Assembly (NCBI GenBank): GCA_964373165.1
Contig: CAYJTF010000002.1
Coordinates: 1 to 56,703 of the forward strand
Length of the DNA: 56,703 nt
Origin: JAGVVZ01 sp964373165
GTDB taxonomy: Archaea > Aenigmatarchaeota > Aenigmatarchaeia > CG10238-14
Reading direction: 5' to 3'
Made by a program: the position numbers and the translations under genes. Shown piece after piece: positions 1-9,242 of this stretch; position 1 is the first letter of the stretch, and each line of letters opens with the position of its first letter. The notes under the pieces are model-generated. The model worked only from the letters and a program-made list of their open reading frames with translations, searched no databases and was not told where the DNA came from.

Positions 1-99
1 AAAAATGGTACTGATATGAAATTACAATTCTTATTATTTAAAGAGAATAATTTTACAGATCCTTATAGAGATTTACATCTGTGGGTGAATGTAACTTGA
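1..99 (+). CDS. C-terminal fragment of a membrane protein, DUF1616-like (cut by window edge)
   Basis: Frame 1 is open from the first base to a TGA at 97-99, giving 32 residues. The tail contains PYRDLHLWVNVT, which resembles the C-terminus I recall for archaeal DUF1616 envelope proteins (a Y-R-x-L-H-L-W pattern followed by Asn-Val). DUF1616 proteins are usually membrane-anchored and tied to surface glycan or polymer loci, which fits the surface-related genes that follow. Only the tail is visible, so the family call is tentative. Confidence 0.4.
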   Translation, partial: KNGTDMKLQFLLFKENNFTDPYRDLHLWVNVT

Positions 100-275
100 A
101 AAGACAATTATATCTTCCTATAATAGGGATAATAGATGCAGAACTATTTATGTTCTATTCCCAAACATTAATTGGTTTGGGATTACATATAATTAATTTT
201 CTTTCTATTATATTAATAATAATAAACAAACACAAGCCCATTAATTTATTTGATAAATTTAAACAAAAACAATCT

Positions 276-1232
276 ATGGTCACAGACTATTCTTTTGTAA
301 TTTCTTTAGCATTATTGATACTAATAATTTTTATTTCCGGGTGCGTGAGTCAGGGAGGCGTCTGGAGCTCCGATGCAGGTTTGACCGTGGAAGTTACGAG
401 AGTCCCGGATAGTATAATGGCCGGCGTTCCGTTCGATATTGAAGTGCTTCTGACTAACAACGCAGGCATTGATATAAACAGAGTCATAATAACAATGTCT
501 GATCCGAATGATTTTACTATACTGGAAACGGATTGTGACGGTACTACAATATCCAATGAAAATGGATGTTATGGAACATACCCATCATGGAATCTATTTA
601 CTAATCGTAATCCGTATGCTCATACAATATCTCCTGCATTTTCTCTAATCGAAAAAGATGACGGAAGAGTAGTCACGTTTAGAATGGAAGCACCGGGCAA
701 TGACGGAATGTTTAATCCTATATTAACCATATCTTTCGACTTCCAAGGAACTACTATCATGCAATTGCCTATAGTTAACAGAGACGCACGGGTAGATGTT
801 GGCGGCACCTACCAACAATCAGAAGGTCCTATTCAATTTAATTTGGTTAGGACAGGAGACGATGCACCTGGAGATTTTGTTTATGGTAAAAGCGTGTTTG
901 CTTTAGAAATGAATTTTGAGGACATTAATGCAGATTCTGATGTTAAGATAGATTCTGGCGAATTGGAAATTATCCTAACAAATTTCGTTGTTTATAAAAA
1001 CAGCGATTGTAAAGCCTTTAAAGTAAACTCCCCAGTATCAAGTGCTGGTGGAGACAGAACACAAACTATCACGTTAAATAAACAAATTAAAGTGTCAGAT
1101 GAGGATCCAGTAACATGCGTGTTACAATCTCCTGATGCGAACGTTTGGAAATATGGAGGTATAGAGGCTAAATATAGATACAGATATGAAACAAATCTTG
1201 AATTGGGAATAGAAGTAACTAAACCGCCATAG
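276..1232 (+). CDS. surface lipoprotein with beta-rich ectodomain
   Basis: From the ATG at 276 the protein is 318 residues. It starts with a typical lipoprotein signal: a hydrophobic stretch, then ISGC with the lipobox cysteine at residue 23. The rest looks like extracellular Ig- or CARDB-like beta structure, with a few cysteines. The frame is open further upstream, to GTG 81 or TTG 96. That would add a hydrophobic, two-helix-like segment of about 65 residues and place the lipobox near residue 88, which makes no sense for export, so I prefer 276. It is followed 38 bases later by the M23 peptidase gene on the same strand, so the two are probably co-expressed envelope proteins. The specific function is unknown. 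Confidence 0.6.
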   Translation: MVTDYSFVISLALLILIIFISGCVSQGGVWSSDAGLTVEVTRVPDSIMAGVPFDIEVLLTNNAGIDINRVIITMSDPNDFTILETDCDGTTISNENGCYGTYPSWNLFTNRNPYAHTISPAFSLIEKDDGRVVTFRMEAPGNDGMFNPILTISFDFQGTTIMQLPIVNRDARVDVGGTYQQSEGPIQFNLVRTGDDAPGDFVYGKSVFALEMNFEDINADSDVKIDSGELEIILTNFVVYKNSDCKAFKVNSPVSSAGGDRTQTITLNKQIKVSDEDPVTCVLQSPDANVWKYGGIEAKYRYRYETNLELGIEVTKPP

Positions 1233-1270
1233 GATTATCTTATTATTTTAGAACAACCATTTTAGATTAT

Positions 1271-3280
1271 ATGGCAGCCGAAGATGTATTGGGAACGAGA
1301 CTTACCGCAAACGAAAAGAAAGAAGATGAAAAAGAAAAACGTTCCCAAGCAGTCATTTTTTACGGTCTATTGATTGCTATTTTTGTTGGAGGAGGTGTCA
1401 TCGCATATTCGCTTGAAAAATTTGTTTTTCCAGCACTGGGTTTTCCATTTTTTGAATCTTATTTGTGGGGAGCCGGTGTAACAGCAGTAATAGCAATCTT
1501 TTTGATTTTGAAAAGCACAGAAAAACCAGAATCAAAAGTTCAATTATTTACTGTCGCATTAATTTTAGTAATATCATGGGTAATCTCCATGGGCGTTAGC
1601 TATGCTATGAGAGAATTAAAAATAGGAAACGTATTCGGAGTTATGGGAGAAAATATTTCAAATTTTATCAAGTCAGCTACATGTTATGTAAAAAAAGAAC
1701 TTTACAATGTTGAGAACCCTTCTGAGTGTGTTACGGAGGAAGTTACACAAGCCTCTCTTGACAGACTGGATTTGAAAGTTGATGAATATCAAACCAATCC
1801 CACATGCGGATCTACAAACGTGAAATTTCCCCTGCTTTTTCTTTTAGAAAATAATAATGAGAAAGGTGAAGGAGACAAAACAGTTAAAGTCAAAGAAGTT
1901 GAAGCTTACACATATGGCATACTATCAGAATCCTTAACTCAAGACAGTAGCAGAATCAAAGGTGAAATTAAATATCCTTCAGTCATTGATAGCATTGTTC
2001 TTGAACCAGGTCAAAATCAAGATTTTAAAACAGAGTTTACTCAATTACCTCAATGTGTTCCTGTTTGCAATAAGAGAACAGATAAGCGTTATTTATTTTT
2101 TGACATCAAGTGGACAATAGAATTGGACAATAGACTCGGAAGTAGTAGATATTTGATAACGTACGCTCCAGATTCTGATATTAACGCGCCGAGAAAAGAT
2201 TCCGGAATAACAGCAGTAGAAAGATTTAAAGATCAAGAAAATACTCCATTTTCTGATCCAGGTCCATTACAAATAATAAGCACAATAAGGCCAAACATAA
2301 TTTTTACAAATACAGACGAACCCCATCAAATAGTTATTCATCTGAAAAACAGATTCAATCCAGCTTCGACCGCCAGCGGCGTTATTAATTTAAAGAAACT
2401 GAGAATAGAACAAATAATCCCCAATATACAACAAGAAACCGATCTACCATTGAGGATAACTAAATGTGATATAGTAGTACCGGAAGTAAAAAGCCTTGTC
2501 GGACCTAATGACGTATCACATTCCAAGGATGGCAAAACAGGAAATTTTATTGAACTAGTGGTAAGCCAAGACAACAAATATCTAAGTGAAATATTGGAAG
2601 GTGAAACAAAAACAATTATTTGCGATACAGAGAAAAATGCCAATACACCACCAATAACTAACACACTAACTATACAGACATTTGTTACATATGAGTTTAG
2701 AGAATCGTCCAAACGTTTTTCCCTGGAAGCTATTTGTCCGTCAACAAGCGATAGTGAAACCACATCAACACAAGTAAACATGCCACTATCAACGCAGCAA
2801 GTATTGCAACAAAATCCTAATTCAGGCGAACCTGTATTGAGTTGGCCTTTGAGAGATACTGTTGGAAGTTTGCCTCAATGCCTCACCAGTGATTTTGGAA
2901 CTCCTAGAGGCAGTGATTCACATAGAGGTATAGACATCAAAGCTAAAGATGGAACATTAGTTTACGCCAGTTTTGATGGAAGGGTTGTTGATAGAGGATA
3001 TGACAACTGTGGTGGTAATTGGTTATTAGTAGATCACGAAAACGGATTCAAATCGAAATATTATCATCTATCAAACAATAATTTCAAAAGCATAGGTGAT
3101 ACAGTTTCGAAGGGACAGCCAATTGCATATTCAGGCGGTACTGGAAATTGTATCACAGGTGCCCATCTACATTATGAGTTGATAAGATCAGATGGCAGAG
3201 CTATCCGGCCATGTTCTTATTTCGGGAGCGAGAATTTTTGCAACTGTTGTTCAACAGATCCCGATTGTAGAACTATATGA
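1271..3280 (+). CDS. membrane-anchored M23/LytM-family metallopeptidase
   Basis: The product has 669 residues. The first ~120 carry three or so hydrophobic segments, followed by a ~350-residue extracellular region with scattered cysteines and a C-terminal M23 domain (about 510-669). The zinc and catalytic motifs of LytM-type endopeptidases are present: HRGID at 551-555, a YYHL motif, and HLH at 632-634. The family cleaves glycyl or peptide cross-links in cell walls. Archaea lack murein, so the substrate may be pseudomurein-like, proteinaceous, or that of another cell. The stop codon abuts the stop of the convergent pilus-type operon (3281) with no spacer. The family call is strong; the target is inference. 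Confidence 0.88.
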   Translation: MAAEDVLGTRLTANEKKEDEKEKRSQAVIFYGLLIAIFVGGGVIAYSLEKFVFPALGFPFFESYLWGAGVTAVIAIFLILKSTEKPESKVQLFTVALILVISWVISMGVSYAMRELKIGNVFGVMGENISNFIKSATCYVKKELYNVENPSECVTEEVTQASLDRLDLKVDEYQTNPTCGSTNVKFPLLFLLENNNEKGEGDKTVKVKEVEAYTYGILSESLTQDSSRIKGEIKYPSVIDSIVLEPGQNQDFKTEFTQLPQCVPVCNKRTDKRYLFFDIKWTIELDNRLGSSRYLITYAPDSDINAPRKDSGITAVERFKDQENTPFSDPGPLQIISTIRPNIIFTNTDEPHQIVIHLKNRFNPASTASGVINLKKLRIEQIIPNIQQETDLPLRITKCDIVVPEVKSLVGPNDVSHSKDGKTGNFIELVVSQDNKYLSEILEGETKTIICDTEKNANTPPITNTLTIQTFVTYEFRESSKRFSLEAICPSTSDSETTSTQVNMPLSTQQVLQQNPNSGEPVLSWPLRDTVGSLPQCLTSDFGTPRGSDSHRGIDIKAKDGTLVYASFDGRVVDRGYDNCGGNWLLVDHENGFKSKYYHLSNNNFKSIGDTVSKGQPIAYSGGTGNCITGAHLHYELIRSDGRAIRPCSYFGSENFCNCCSTDPDCRTI

Positions 3281-4669
3281 TTATGTTGTCGACGGTTGGC
3301 TTGCCGGGTTTAATGTATTTTTGTTGCAACATATCTTATCTGCAGAACATCCATATCTTTCCGTAACATATGATAAACATTCGATCGAACTCGTGCATTT
3401 ATATCCCATATCTTCACAACTAGAACCGGGTTTTTTTGACAGCATGACAGTGCATATATCCGCTGCATCAATATTTCTTTTTGATATTACAGACCAGCCT
3501 AGACATTCAAACAAGCCGGGTGTTTCAGATCTCAATTTATCTTTAAGTTCGCTATATTTAATTTTTGAAGAGTCTCCGAAATCTATGTTGAACATCAAAC
3601 CCAAACGTTTCTGTTTTACGTCATCTGTTAGAAAATCATATATACCATACATCTCTTTATCAAAAACAGAAACAGTTACAAATTTGTCATTCTTTGTTAA
3701 TACCACTTCTATATCAGTTGTTTTATACTCGCTTTCAATATTTTTCAATACATCATCACTTGTTGCTTCGCTGCTCGTCGGAGAAAATTTACATGTACAT
3801 ATCTGAGATGACGGATCCCAATTTCCTGAATTAGCACCAGAACCAGTACACATGCTACTGCAAGTATTAGATTCACAATTTTCTTCTCTTGAGGGTAAGC
3901 GTAAAGTTACGACATCAGTTACACATTCGTCTTTTTGTTGCCAACTATAAACAGGTAGTGATGCAGAGAACGTAGGGCTCGATGAGCAACAGACATATTC
4001 CTTCCGCGCGTCTGTCTTAAATTCATTAATTATTTTTTCAGAAATATCTATAGCTTGGTCAAAACTTGTTTTGATTTTGGATTCAATTTTAATTTCTCTT
4101 TTTATGTTTATTTTTTCTAACTCGCAACTCGATGTATCTTTTGATAGTTTGCACAGAGAATATGTTATAAGGACTTTTCCAAAACTAGCTTCTATTTTAT
4201 TGGAATATTCTATTGCATGAACATCCGGATACCATCTGAGATCCCACGAACTAGCAAAATTCTTATCTGTTTCTTCCCGGTTTCTTTCATCTAAATGTTT
4301 CTTGTAGCTACTCACATAATTTGAAAAGTATGTATCAGATAATTTTTCTATTCTGCTCATCACTTCTTTTTTTTGCAACTCATCAAAATAGGGCAATTGA
4401 TTATTTGCATCGTAATATATATCTCCTGCAGGATCTATGATTACACCATTTCCGACATCATGAACTGCTTGTAGCAGTGCCAGATCCCCCGCATTCTCAA
4501 GCAAATGAAAATAAGTTTCCACTTCATTTCCTATAGAAAGAAGCGTCTCTTGCGTTACCCGTTTTTTATAAATCGCTTCTTTGGTAAAAAAATATTGAGG
4601 TACGACTAAGGATGATAATAGCATTATGAACAAAGCAACTGGGAACCACGCGATGCCTTTTTTTATCAT
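3281..4669 (-). CDS. single-pass surface protein, Cys-rich C-terminus (last gene of pilus-type operon)
   Basis: The product has 462 residues. The N-terminus (MIKKG followed by a hydrophobic helix with few polar residues) resembles a class III prepilin signal, with possible cleavage after Gly5. The large ectodomain ends in a cysteine cluster (about 415-455) containing a C-x5-C-x5-C spacing and a closing ICC pair, suggesting a small disulfide-knotted module. The gene overlaps the upstream operon gene by 4 bases (ATGA), so it is translationally coupled. No enzyme motif is visible. It probably forms a minor pilin or tip subunit, by inference from position and topology. Confidence 0.65.
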   Translation of the reverse strand: MIKKGIAWFPVALFIMLLSSLVVPQYFFTKEAIYKKRVTQETLLSIGNEVETYFHLLENAGDLALLQAVHDVGNGVIIDPAGDIYYDANNQLPYFDELQKKEVMSRIEKLSDTYFSNYVSSYKKHLDERNREETDKNFASSWDLRWYPDVHAIEYSNKIEASFGKVLITYSLCKLSKDTSSCELEKINIKREIKIESKIKTSFDQAIDISEKIINEFKTDARKEYVCCSSSPTFSASLPVYSWQQKDECVTDVVTLRLPSREENCESNTCSSMCTGSGANSGNWDPSSQICTCKFSPTSSEATSDDVLKNIESEYKTTDIEVVLTKNDKFVTVSVFDKEMYGIYDFLTDDVKQKRLGLMFNIDFGDSSKIKYSELKDKLRSETPGLFECLGWSVISKRNIDAADICTVMLSKKPGSSCEDMGYKCTSSIECLSYVTERYGCSADKICCNKNTLNPASQPSTT

Positions 4670-5217
4670 GTGCTAGCCTCGTTTATACCCAAAAATCTAA
4701 ATGTCTTGAATTCAATTTTTTTTGTGAAACCAGCCCCGTCAAAAGTTACTGGAACTGGAATTACCATCCTAGTGAAATATCTGCTATCACATTTTTTATC
4801 TTCAGTTCTGAGAGTTTTAGAATTGCCAAAACTGTCAAACCCGCGTTTTCTTTCTAATACTGTCAGTTCATAACATAAAGTATATTCCGGATTGCTACCA
4901 TCAATCGAATCTATACCGCTCAATAAATAATATTTTTTTATTGTTTTGTCTAATTCTTCTCGAAAGTTTCCAGATTCGATATTATTGTCCACCCTGTTGA
5001 ATTTTACAGAAAAACTTTCGCCGTCATAGTCTCTCGTTGTCATAAGCAGTGGAATAAGAGACGTTTTACTTCTTTGCGCATCAGTGTAGATGAAAACAGT
5101 TATATGATATTTGAAGAAGGCTACGAATAACACAGCACTTACTACAGCAACAACTACAAAAGCCAAAAATCCTAAAATTTCTACAAAGCCTTTATGCTGG
5201 TTGTGGTCTGTAAACAA
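4666..5217 (-). CDS. minor pilin-like single-pass membrane protein
   Basis: The product has 183 residues. A short polar start ending in HKG is followed by a hydrophobic helix of about 25 residues beginning FVEIL, the layout of type III (archaeal prepilin) signals with Gly at -1. The rest is a soluble, presumably extracellular domain with two cysteines. It overlaps its downstream neighbour by 4 bases and its upstream neighbour by 26 bases, so it belongs to the 13-gene minus-strand operon. No closer family was recognised. Confidence 0.62.
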   Translation of the reverse strand: MFTDHNQHKGFVEILGFLAFVVVAVVSAVLFVAFFKYHITVFIYTDAQRSKTSLIPLLMTTRDYDGESFSVKFNRVDNNIESGNFREELDKTIKKYYLLSGIDSIDGSNPEYTLCYELTVLERKRGFDSFGNSKTLRTEDKKCDSRYFTRMVIPVPVTFDGAGFTKKIEFKTFRFLGINEAST

Positions 5218-6004
5218 TGACTTTCCCTCCAGTATTTTTTATAATGAATTCGGGACAATCAATATTTGAGTTTCCCGTATAAGTTTCTTGAACTATTTCA
5301 ACAGAGCATGATATTTTTTTACATAATTGGATTAAATCATTTGTTTTAACACAAACGTCGTAATTCTTTTCATCAAGTTTGGTGATTTTTACATTATCCT
5401 GAGAACTATCTAGCCCATATGCTAATACGGTTTTTTGAAATTTGTCGCTTTCAGAACTTGGCATCATACAAGATAGCGATATGTAATATGCTAGTTGAGA
5501 TAGTGGCGTTCTAGTGAGTTTCATTTTCAGCTGACCAGAATTTTTTGAATCGACATTTTTTATTATCACGGGAATTGATTTCGAGGCCAGTATTCTTTCG
5601 TCTTTCTCGATGCATTTTTTCTCTTTTTTTATAAAATTATTAAGCGCCTCTTCAGGGAATCCCAAAAACCACATTTCTCCTGTTTTAAAATCGTCTATCT
5701 TCAGCGAGTAATCGTAATTCAAGTAGTAGTACCCATCTATTTCCCTCTTTTTAGATTCTTCAGTTAACAATGCATTTTTGTCTAACACTAATTTTAATTT
5801 CTGGTCATCTGAATTTTTCGCAACAATATCGGATGAAGTTGCTATTGCATGCATTAAATCTACCGCTTTTCCATATTCTTCATAATCCTCCTTTACAATT
5901 TTGATATCTATGTATTGTCCTGTGAAGAATAGAAATAACATAATAGCTATACCAACCATCATTGCTAATGCGATAAAATTTGGAAGTGACAATTCGTCGA
6001 CTAT
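5192..6004 (-). CDS. single-pass operon protein; probable ATA start
   Basis: The product is about 270 residues, with one N-terminal membrane helix (roughly residues 8-28 after the start) and a soluble domain containing several cysteines. The first ordinary start codon in frame is a TTG at 5992, but a strong Shine-Dalgarno site (GGAGGTG) ends six bases before an in-frame ATA at 6004. The TTG lies about 18 bases from that site. ATA directly follows the stop codon of the preceding gene. I therefore place the start at 6004 with caution; a start at 5992 would remove only four residues. Function is unknown; it is a structural part of the pilus-type operon by context. Confidence 0.6.
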   Translation of the reverse strand: MVDELSLPNFIALAMMVGIAIMLFLFFTGQYIDIKIVKEDYEEYGKAVDLMHAIATSSDIVAKNSDDQKLKLVLDKNALLTEESKKREIDGYYYLNYDYSLKIDDFKTGEMWFLGFPEEALNNFIKKEKKCIEKDERILASKSIPVIIKNVDSKNSGQLKMKLTRTPLSQLAYYISLSCMMPSSESDKFQKTVLAYGLDSSQDNVKITKLDEKNYDVCVKTNDLIQLCKKISCSVEIVQETYTGNSNIDCPEFIIKNTGGKVIVYRPQPA

Positions 6005-6436
6005 CTAATTCACCTCCAGAACAGTTTTTACATTGTTTGTTATTATTAAATTGTTAAACCCCGATCTTTTCTTTTCAAAGATGAAGTCAACACCTGCAGA
6101 CGATGCGAAGTCCTTTATTATAGTTTCAGAATCATCATCGCTTGATGCCGGCTGATCAACCTTATTTGCCGTCACGAGTACGATCTTGTTTTCATCAGAT
6201 GCAATATTATAGCTATATTTTTCTGGGTTCGGGTTTTGATATACTATAATAGAATTACCGGGAATGCCTTTGGATATTGTTATTAATTCTGTGGTCAAAT
6301 CTGACACAGCCTTTTCATTATCTCTGGCTACAAAATTTACAATCTCGGGAACGATTCTTATTAATGCCAAACCTATTGCAAAGCCGATTAGTACGAAACC
6401 TATGATGGATGCTACAGTGAGTGTGCTGTCTCCCAT
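6005..6436 (-). CDS. single-pass operon protein
   Basis: The product has 143 residues. The N-terminus MGDSTLTVASIIG leads directly into a 22-residue hydrophobic helix. The remaining ~110 residues are soluble and cysteine-free, which sets it apart from its Cys-rich neighbours. Its ATG overlaps the stop of the upstream gene by one base (TAATG), and its stop is immediately followed by the next gene's ATA start. The topology fits a minor pilin or pilus-assembly subunit, but no known domain is recognised. Confidence 0.6.
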   Translation of the reverse strand: MGDSTLTVASIIGFVLIGFAIGLALIRIVPEIVNFVARDNEKAVSDLTTELITISKGIPGNSIIVYQNPNPEKYSYNIASDENKIVLVTANKVDQPASSDDDSETIIKDFASSAGVDFIFEKKRSGFNNLIITNNVKTVLEVN

Positions 6437-7425
6437 TAATTTGCAACTCCTTCATTTAGTCCACAAACATGTATGGTTACTTTGGGATTAGCCCTATCGT
6501 TATTGCTTTTTGCAAAAATTTTAAGAGGTTTTTTGGCTTGAAAGTTACAATCTAATCCATATCCACTCCTCGTAGTTGCTGTACAACAATAATTTCTTTC
6601 AGTATCCGTTTCCGCAATCTCACAGGGTGGCGCATTAATGTTAGTTAAGGCACTTGAAATGTAGATGTATTTATCTGATATTGAAGATGACTTCCCACAC
6701 TCTGACGGTAAGCCTATTCCTGCTATTATATTATTGTCCAATTTTTTTGATTCGAATATCAAATTAGACATAGGATTGTACTCTAAATATGAATTCTGGT
6801 TGTCATCTTCATAACAAACCAATTTACCCGATTTTATAGAATTCTCTCCATGTAGTTTGGAATTACATACATCAGGGATTCTTGGATCGTTCAATAATTG
6901 ATTGCGACAACTGTTGTAAATACAACTAACAATATTTTCAATATCTTGAATCATAAACTTCTTTTCAGAGGCTAGTATTATCGCACCATTTCTAATTTCA
7001 ATGTCAAAATTCCAATTTTCGTCATCTTGTTCTTTTTGCTGCTGTTTTTGTATTTGTTTAGAAACAACAGGCGGATCTTCTTTTCTAAAACCAAAATATT
7101 TGATATCTCTATCACATTGAACAGTTTGTTTGGTCACTGGTTGCTCTTTGCCTCTGATTTTATAATTTAATTCACCTTTAATCTCGTCATAAAACACATA
7201 ATCTATACATGAGAATCCCTTTAACAGATCTATTTTTCTTTCTACCGGTCCATCACCAGGTCTCAATATACATCCAGCATTTCTTTGCAAATCATCTATG
7301 AAATCTTCAAAATTCTGAACACAGATGTCTTTGAATTTGTCATAGATTATCGGCAATAACAAAACAAGGGCACCGATTAAAATAGCAATAGTTACAATTA
7401 GCACAAGAGGTTTGGTTCCTGTCAT
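6436..7425 (-). CDS. Cys-rich single-pass surface protein of the pilus-type operon
   Basis: The product has 329 residues from the ATG at 7425 (an in-frame TTG lies one codon earlier). One N-terminal helix spans about residues 7-27. A long ectodomain follows with some 15 cysteines, including a CC pair near the C-terminus, and a charged low-complexity stretch rich in Gln and Lys around 125-140. The density of cysteines suggests a disulfide-stabilised extracellular fold. It shows no enzymatic motif. It is coupled to the next gene by a one-base stop/start overlap. Confidence 0.62.
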   Translation of the reverse strand: MTGTKPLVLIVTIAILIGALVLLLPIIYDKFKDICVQNFEDFIDDLQRNAGCILRPGDGPVERKIDLLKGFSCIDYVFYDEIKGELNYKIRGKEQPVTKQTVQCDRDIKYFGFRKEDPPVVSKQIQKQQQKEQDDENWNFDIEIRNGAIILASEKKFMIQDIENIVSCIYNSCRNQLLNDPRIPDVCNSKLHGENSIKSGKLVCYEDDNQNSYLEYNPMSNLIFESKKLDNNIIAGIGLPSECGKSSSISDKYIYISSALTNINAPPCEIAETDTERNYCCTATTRSGYGLDCNFQAKKPLKIFAKSNNDRANPKVTIHVCGLNEGVAN

Positions 7426-7456
7426 CAATTAGAATTGTATTTTTTGTTATTTAATT

Positions 7457-7774
7457 TTACTTGAATGCGTTGCAGCAATGTAATTTAGTATCGTCTGTTA
7501 TTCCTGAGCACCCATTGTTATTGTATTCATTTGAATAACACCCGTTGCCTGCATCCACACAAATTGATTTATAGCCACCAAATTCTTGGCCACTACAACC
7601 TTTTAGATTACCCGTTCCTTGACAATATGCTATAAGTTGCCCTCTACATTTTCCAAATTTTGCTGCATCGCTAAAAGGTCCTGTTCCTATAAACAGAATT
7701 CCAAATACGATACCTAGAATTATTAATCCAATTATAAGCAAAACAATAGTTCTTGTTTCCAGTCCTTTACTCAC
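7457..7774 (-). CDS. small Cys-rich prepilin-like protein
   Basis: The product has 105 residues and begins with GTG. MSKG followed by LETRTIV and a long hydrophobic helix fits a class III prepilin signal with cleavage after Gly4 and an acidic residue close to the mature N-terminus. The ectodomain (about 40-105) is short and contains eight cysteines ending in a CC pair, probably four disulfides. No ATG is available upstream in frame. It is a good candidate for a small disulfide-locked pilin subunit. Confidence 0.62.
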   Translation of the reverse strand: MSKGLETRTIVLLIIGLIILGIVFGILFIGTGPFSDAAKFGKCRGQLIAYCQGTGNLKGCSGQEFGGYKSICVDAGNGCYSNEYNNNGCSGITDDTKLHCCNAFK

Positions 7775-7819
7775 TTAATCACTAAACATATTTCCTTTTG
7801 CTTTATATTTATAATTTTC

Positions 7820-8005
7820 TCATGAATTTCCAGTAGTCCCGCTTCTTAAATTTTCTATGATTTTATCAAATCCCTGTTTTATGGTGTCAAAAAATGAATA
7901 ACCGGACTCTTTTGTTTTGTAGATGAAAAAGAAGAATATCGCTAGCATTACTAGTCCTACTATAACAAACACTAAAACCTTTTGGGCCATTCCGATTTTA
8001 TTCAT
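7820..8005 (-). CDS. 61-residue pilin-like protein
   Basis: The product has 61 residues: MNKIG, then a hydrophobic helix of about 24 residues, then an amphipathic helix (about 35-55) and a Gly/Thr/Ser tail. There are no cysteines. Size and layout match minimal type IV pilins, which are little more than the N-terminal alpha helix. It overlaps the upstream gene by 4 bases (ATGA), indicating coupled translation. It could be a filament subunit, given its simplicity, but so could the three other tiny proteins of the operon. Confidence 0.6.
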   Translation of the reverse strand: MNKIGMAQKVLVFVIVGLVMLAIFFFFIYKTKESGYSFFDTIKQGFDKIIENLRSGTTGNS

Positions 8006-9093
8006 CTGTTTCTAGCCTCGACTGTCCTCTCTATAACATCAGTTCTATCTCCAGATGTTGAGAAACCATTTCTTGTAACTGAAAATTTATTCAGGTAATA
8101 TCCAGAATAGGATGTTGTATCATAACTAGCGCCTTCTCTGTTTAATAATTTGATTGAATAAGCACCATCGCATATATCATATTTTTTTCCGATGCAAATA
8201 GGTACAATATTTATCTCATTGTCGCATTTTATTTTTAATTCCAGACCATTCAGACCATATATGTCATCTTCACCGCATGAAAATGGTATTCCGAGGTTTT
8301 TTTCAATCTCTATTCCTGTATCTTCATCTAAAGGATAATAAAAATCTTCCCCAGTAATAACTATCTCTCGTGTTTCTCCTATATCAAAATATTCCACTAA
8401 TGGTGAATCCCACAAATAGACAATAGGGATGCCATCACCTCTGTTAGGATTTATAAACATATTTGGTGCATCCCAACCAGATGATATGTATACTTTTTGA
8501 ACTTCAGGTTTTAGCTTAAAACTGTTTATACCCATGTCACTGACGCCGCAACTTCTTCCGCTTTCGCTCGTTTCTATTAAATTCGATTTAACCATCAGGT
8601 AAAATCTACTGCTTCCCACACCTCTGATTTCTTCCACTTTTTCCAATGGGTTAGAAACAGGATACACACAATTGAAAAAATCTAAATCACTTTGAGTGAA
8701 TTCTCTATTTTTAATTTCTGCAGGTATAGAAAATGCAAATGTATTTGTATTACAAATTCTTCCATTTGTCATACAACCATATTTATCCGTGATTTCTTTA
8801 TACCAATCTGAACATGAAACATCATTAAAATTATTACTGAATATATTAGTTGCACCAGAACAATCACATTTACACTGCATACATAAAAATGGGTTTTTGG
8901 GTTCGTCTCCAGTGGGTTCATAAGACGAAATGCATGAAATAACATCGTCATGTTTAAACCAATCAAATATATTGCACGACGTCTTTCCCTCTTCGTTTTT
9001 TGCACATTTTGCCCACATGACAGTGAAAAGCCCACCAATTACGGCTAAAACTATCAAACTCAATACAAAATATATTTTCATCTGTGGAATCAT
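8002..9093 (-). CDS. Cys-rich single-pass surface protein of the pilus-type operon
   Basis: The product has 363 residues, with one N-terminal helix (about 6-27) and a large ectodomain. A dense cysteine cluster lies at about 30-120 (including CMQCKCDC), with further cysteines to the end. The cluster resembles metal-binding or disulfide-knotted modules, but no named family is recognised. A second ATG lies four codons inside. Its start directly abuts the stop of the 47-residue gene before it (TAAATG). It is probably an adhesin or minor pilin. Confidence 0.6.
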   Translation of the reverse strand: MIPQMKIYFVLSLIVLAVIGGLFTVMWAKCAKNEEGKTSCNIFDWFKHDDVISCISSYEPTGDEPKNPFLCMQCKCDCSGATNIFSNNFNDVSCSDWYKEITDKYGCMTNGRICNTNTFAFSIPAEIKNREFTQSDLDFFNCVYPVSNPLEKVEEIRGVGSSRFYLMVKSNLIETSESGRSCGVSDMGINSFKLKPEVQKVYISSGWDAPNMFINPNRGDGIPIVYLWDSPLVEYFDIGETREIVITGEDFYYPLDEDTGIEIEKNLGIPFSCGEDDIYGLNGLELKIKCDNEINIVPICIGKKYDICDGAYSIKLLNREGASYDTTSYSGYYLNKFSVTRNGFSTSGDRTDVIERTVEARNR

Positions 9094-9237
9094 TTAACCA
9101 CCATTTATCTTGTCGATAAATCCTTTCAATATGTTCAAAACATTTTTGAATAAATCAGGAGAAAGAAATACTATACCAACTAAAATCCCTAGTACGAGCA
9201 GAGCAATTATTATTTTTATCATCGTTTCGCTTTCCAT
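9094..9237 (-). CDS. 47-residue pilin-like peptide
   Basis: This is a short reading frame between two operon genes. It starts at ATG 9237 and encodes MESETMIKIIIALLVLGILV and then a short amphipathic tail (47 residues in total). It has one membrane helix preceded by two acidic residues. The stop (TAA 9094-9096) abuts the ATG of the next gene, and the upstream gene ends five bases before the start, so it fills the gap exactly as an operon member would. It is probably a minimal pilin or a small membrane component. Confidence 0.6.
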   Translation of the reverse strand: MESETMIKIIIALLVLGILVGIVFLSPDLFKNVLNILKGFIDKINGG

Positions 9238-9242
9238 TTGAT

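Noticed and set aside
3192..3806. Plus-strand frame of about 200 codons overlapping the M23 end and the minus-strand surface gene.
   Set aside because: It is antisense to a well-supported Cys-rich protein of the operon and has no motif of its own.
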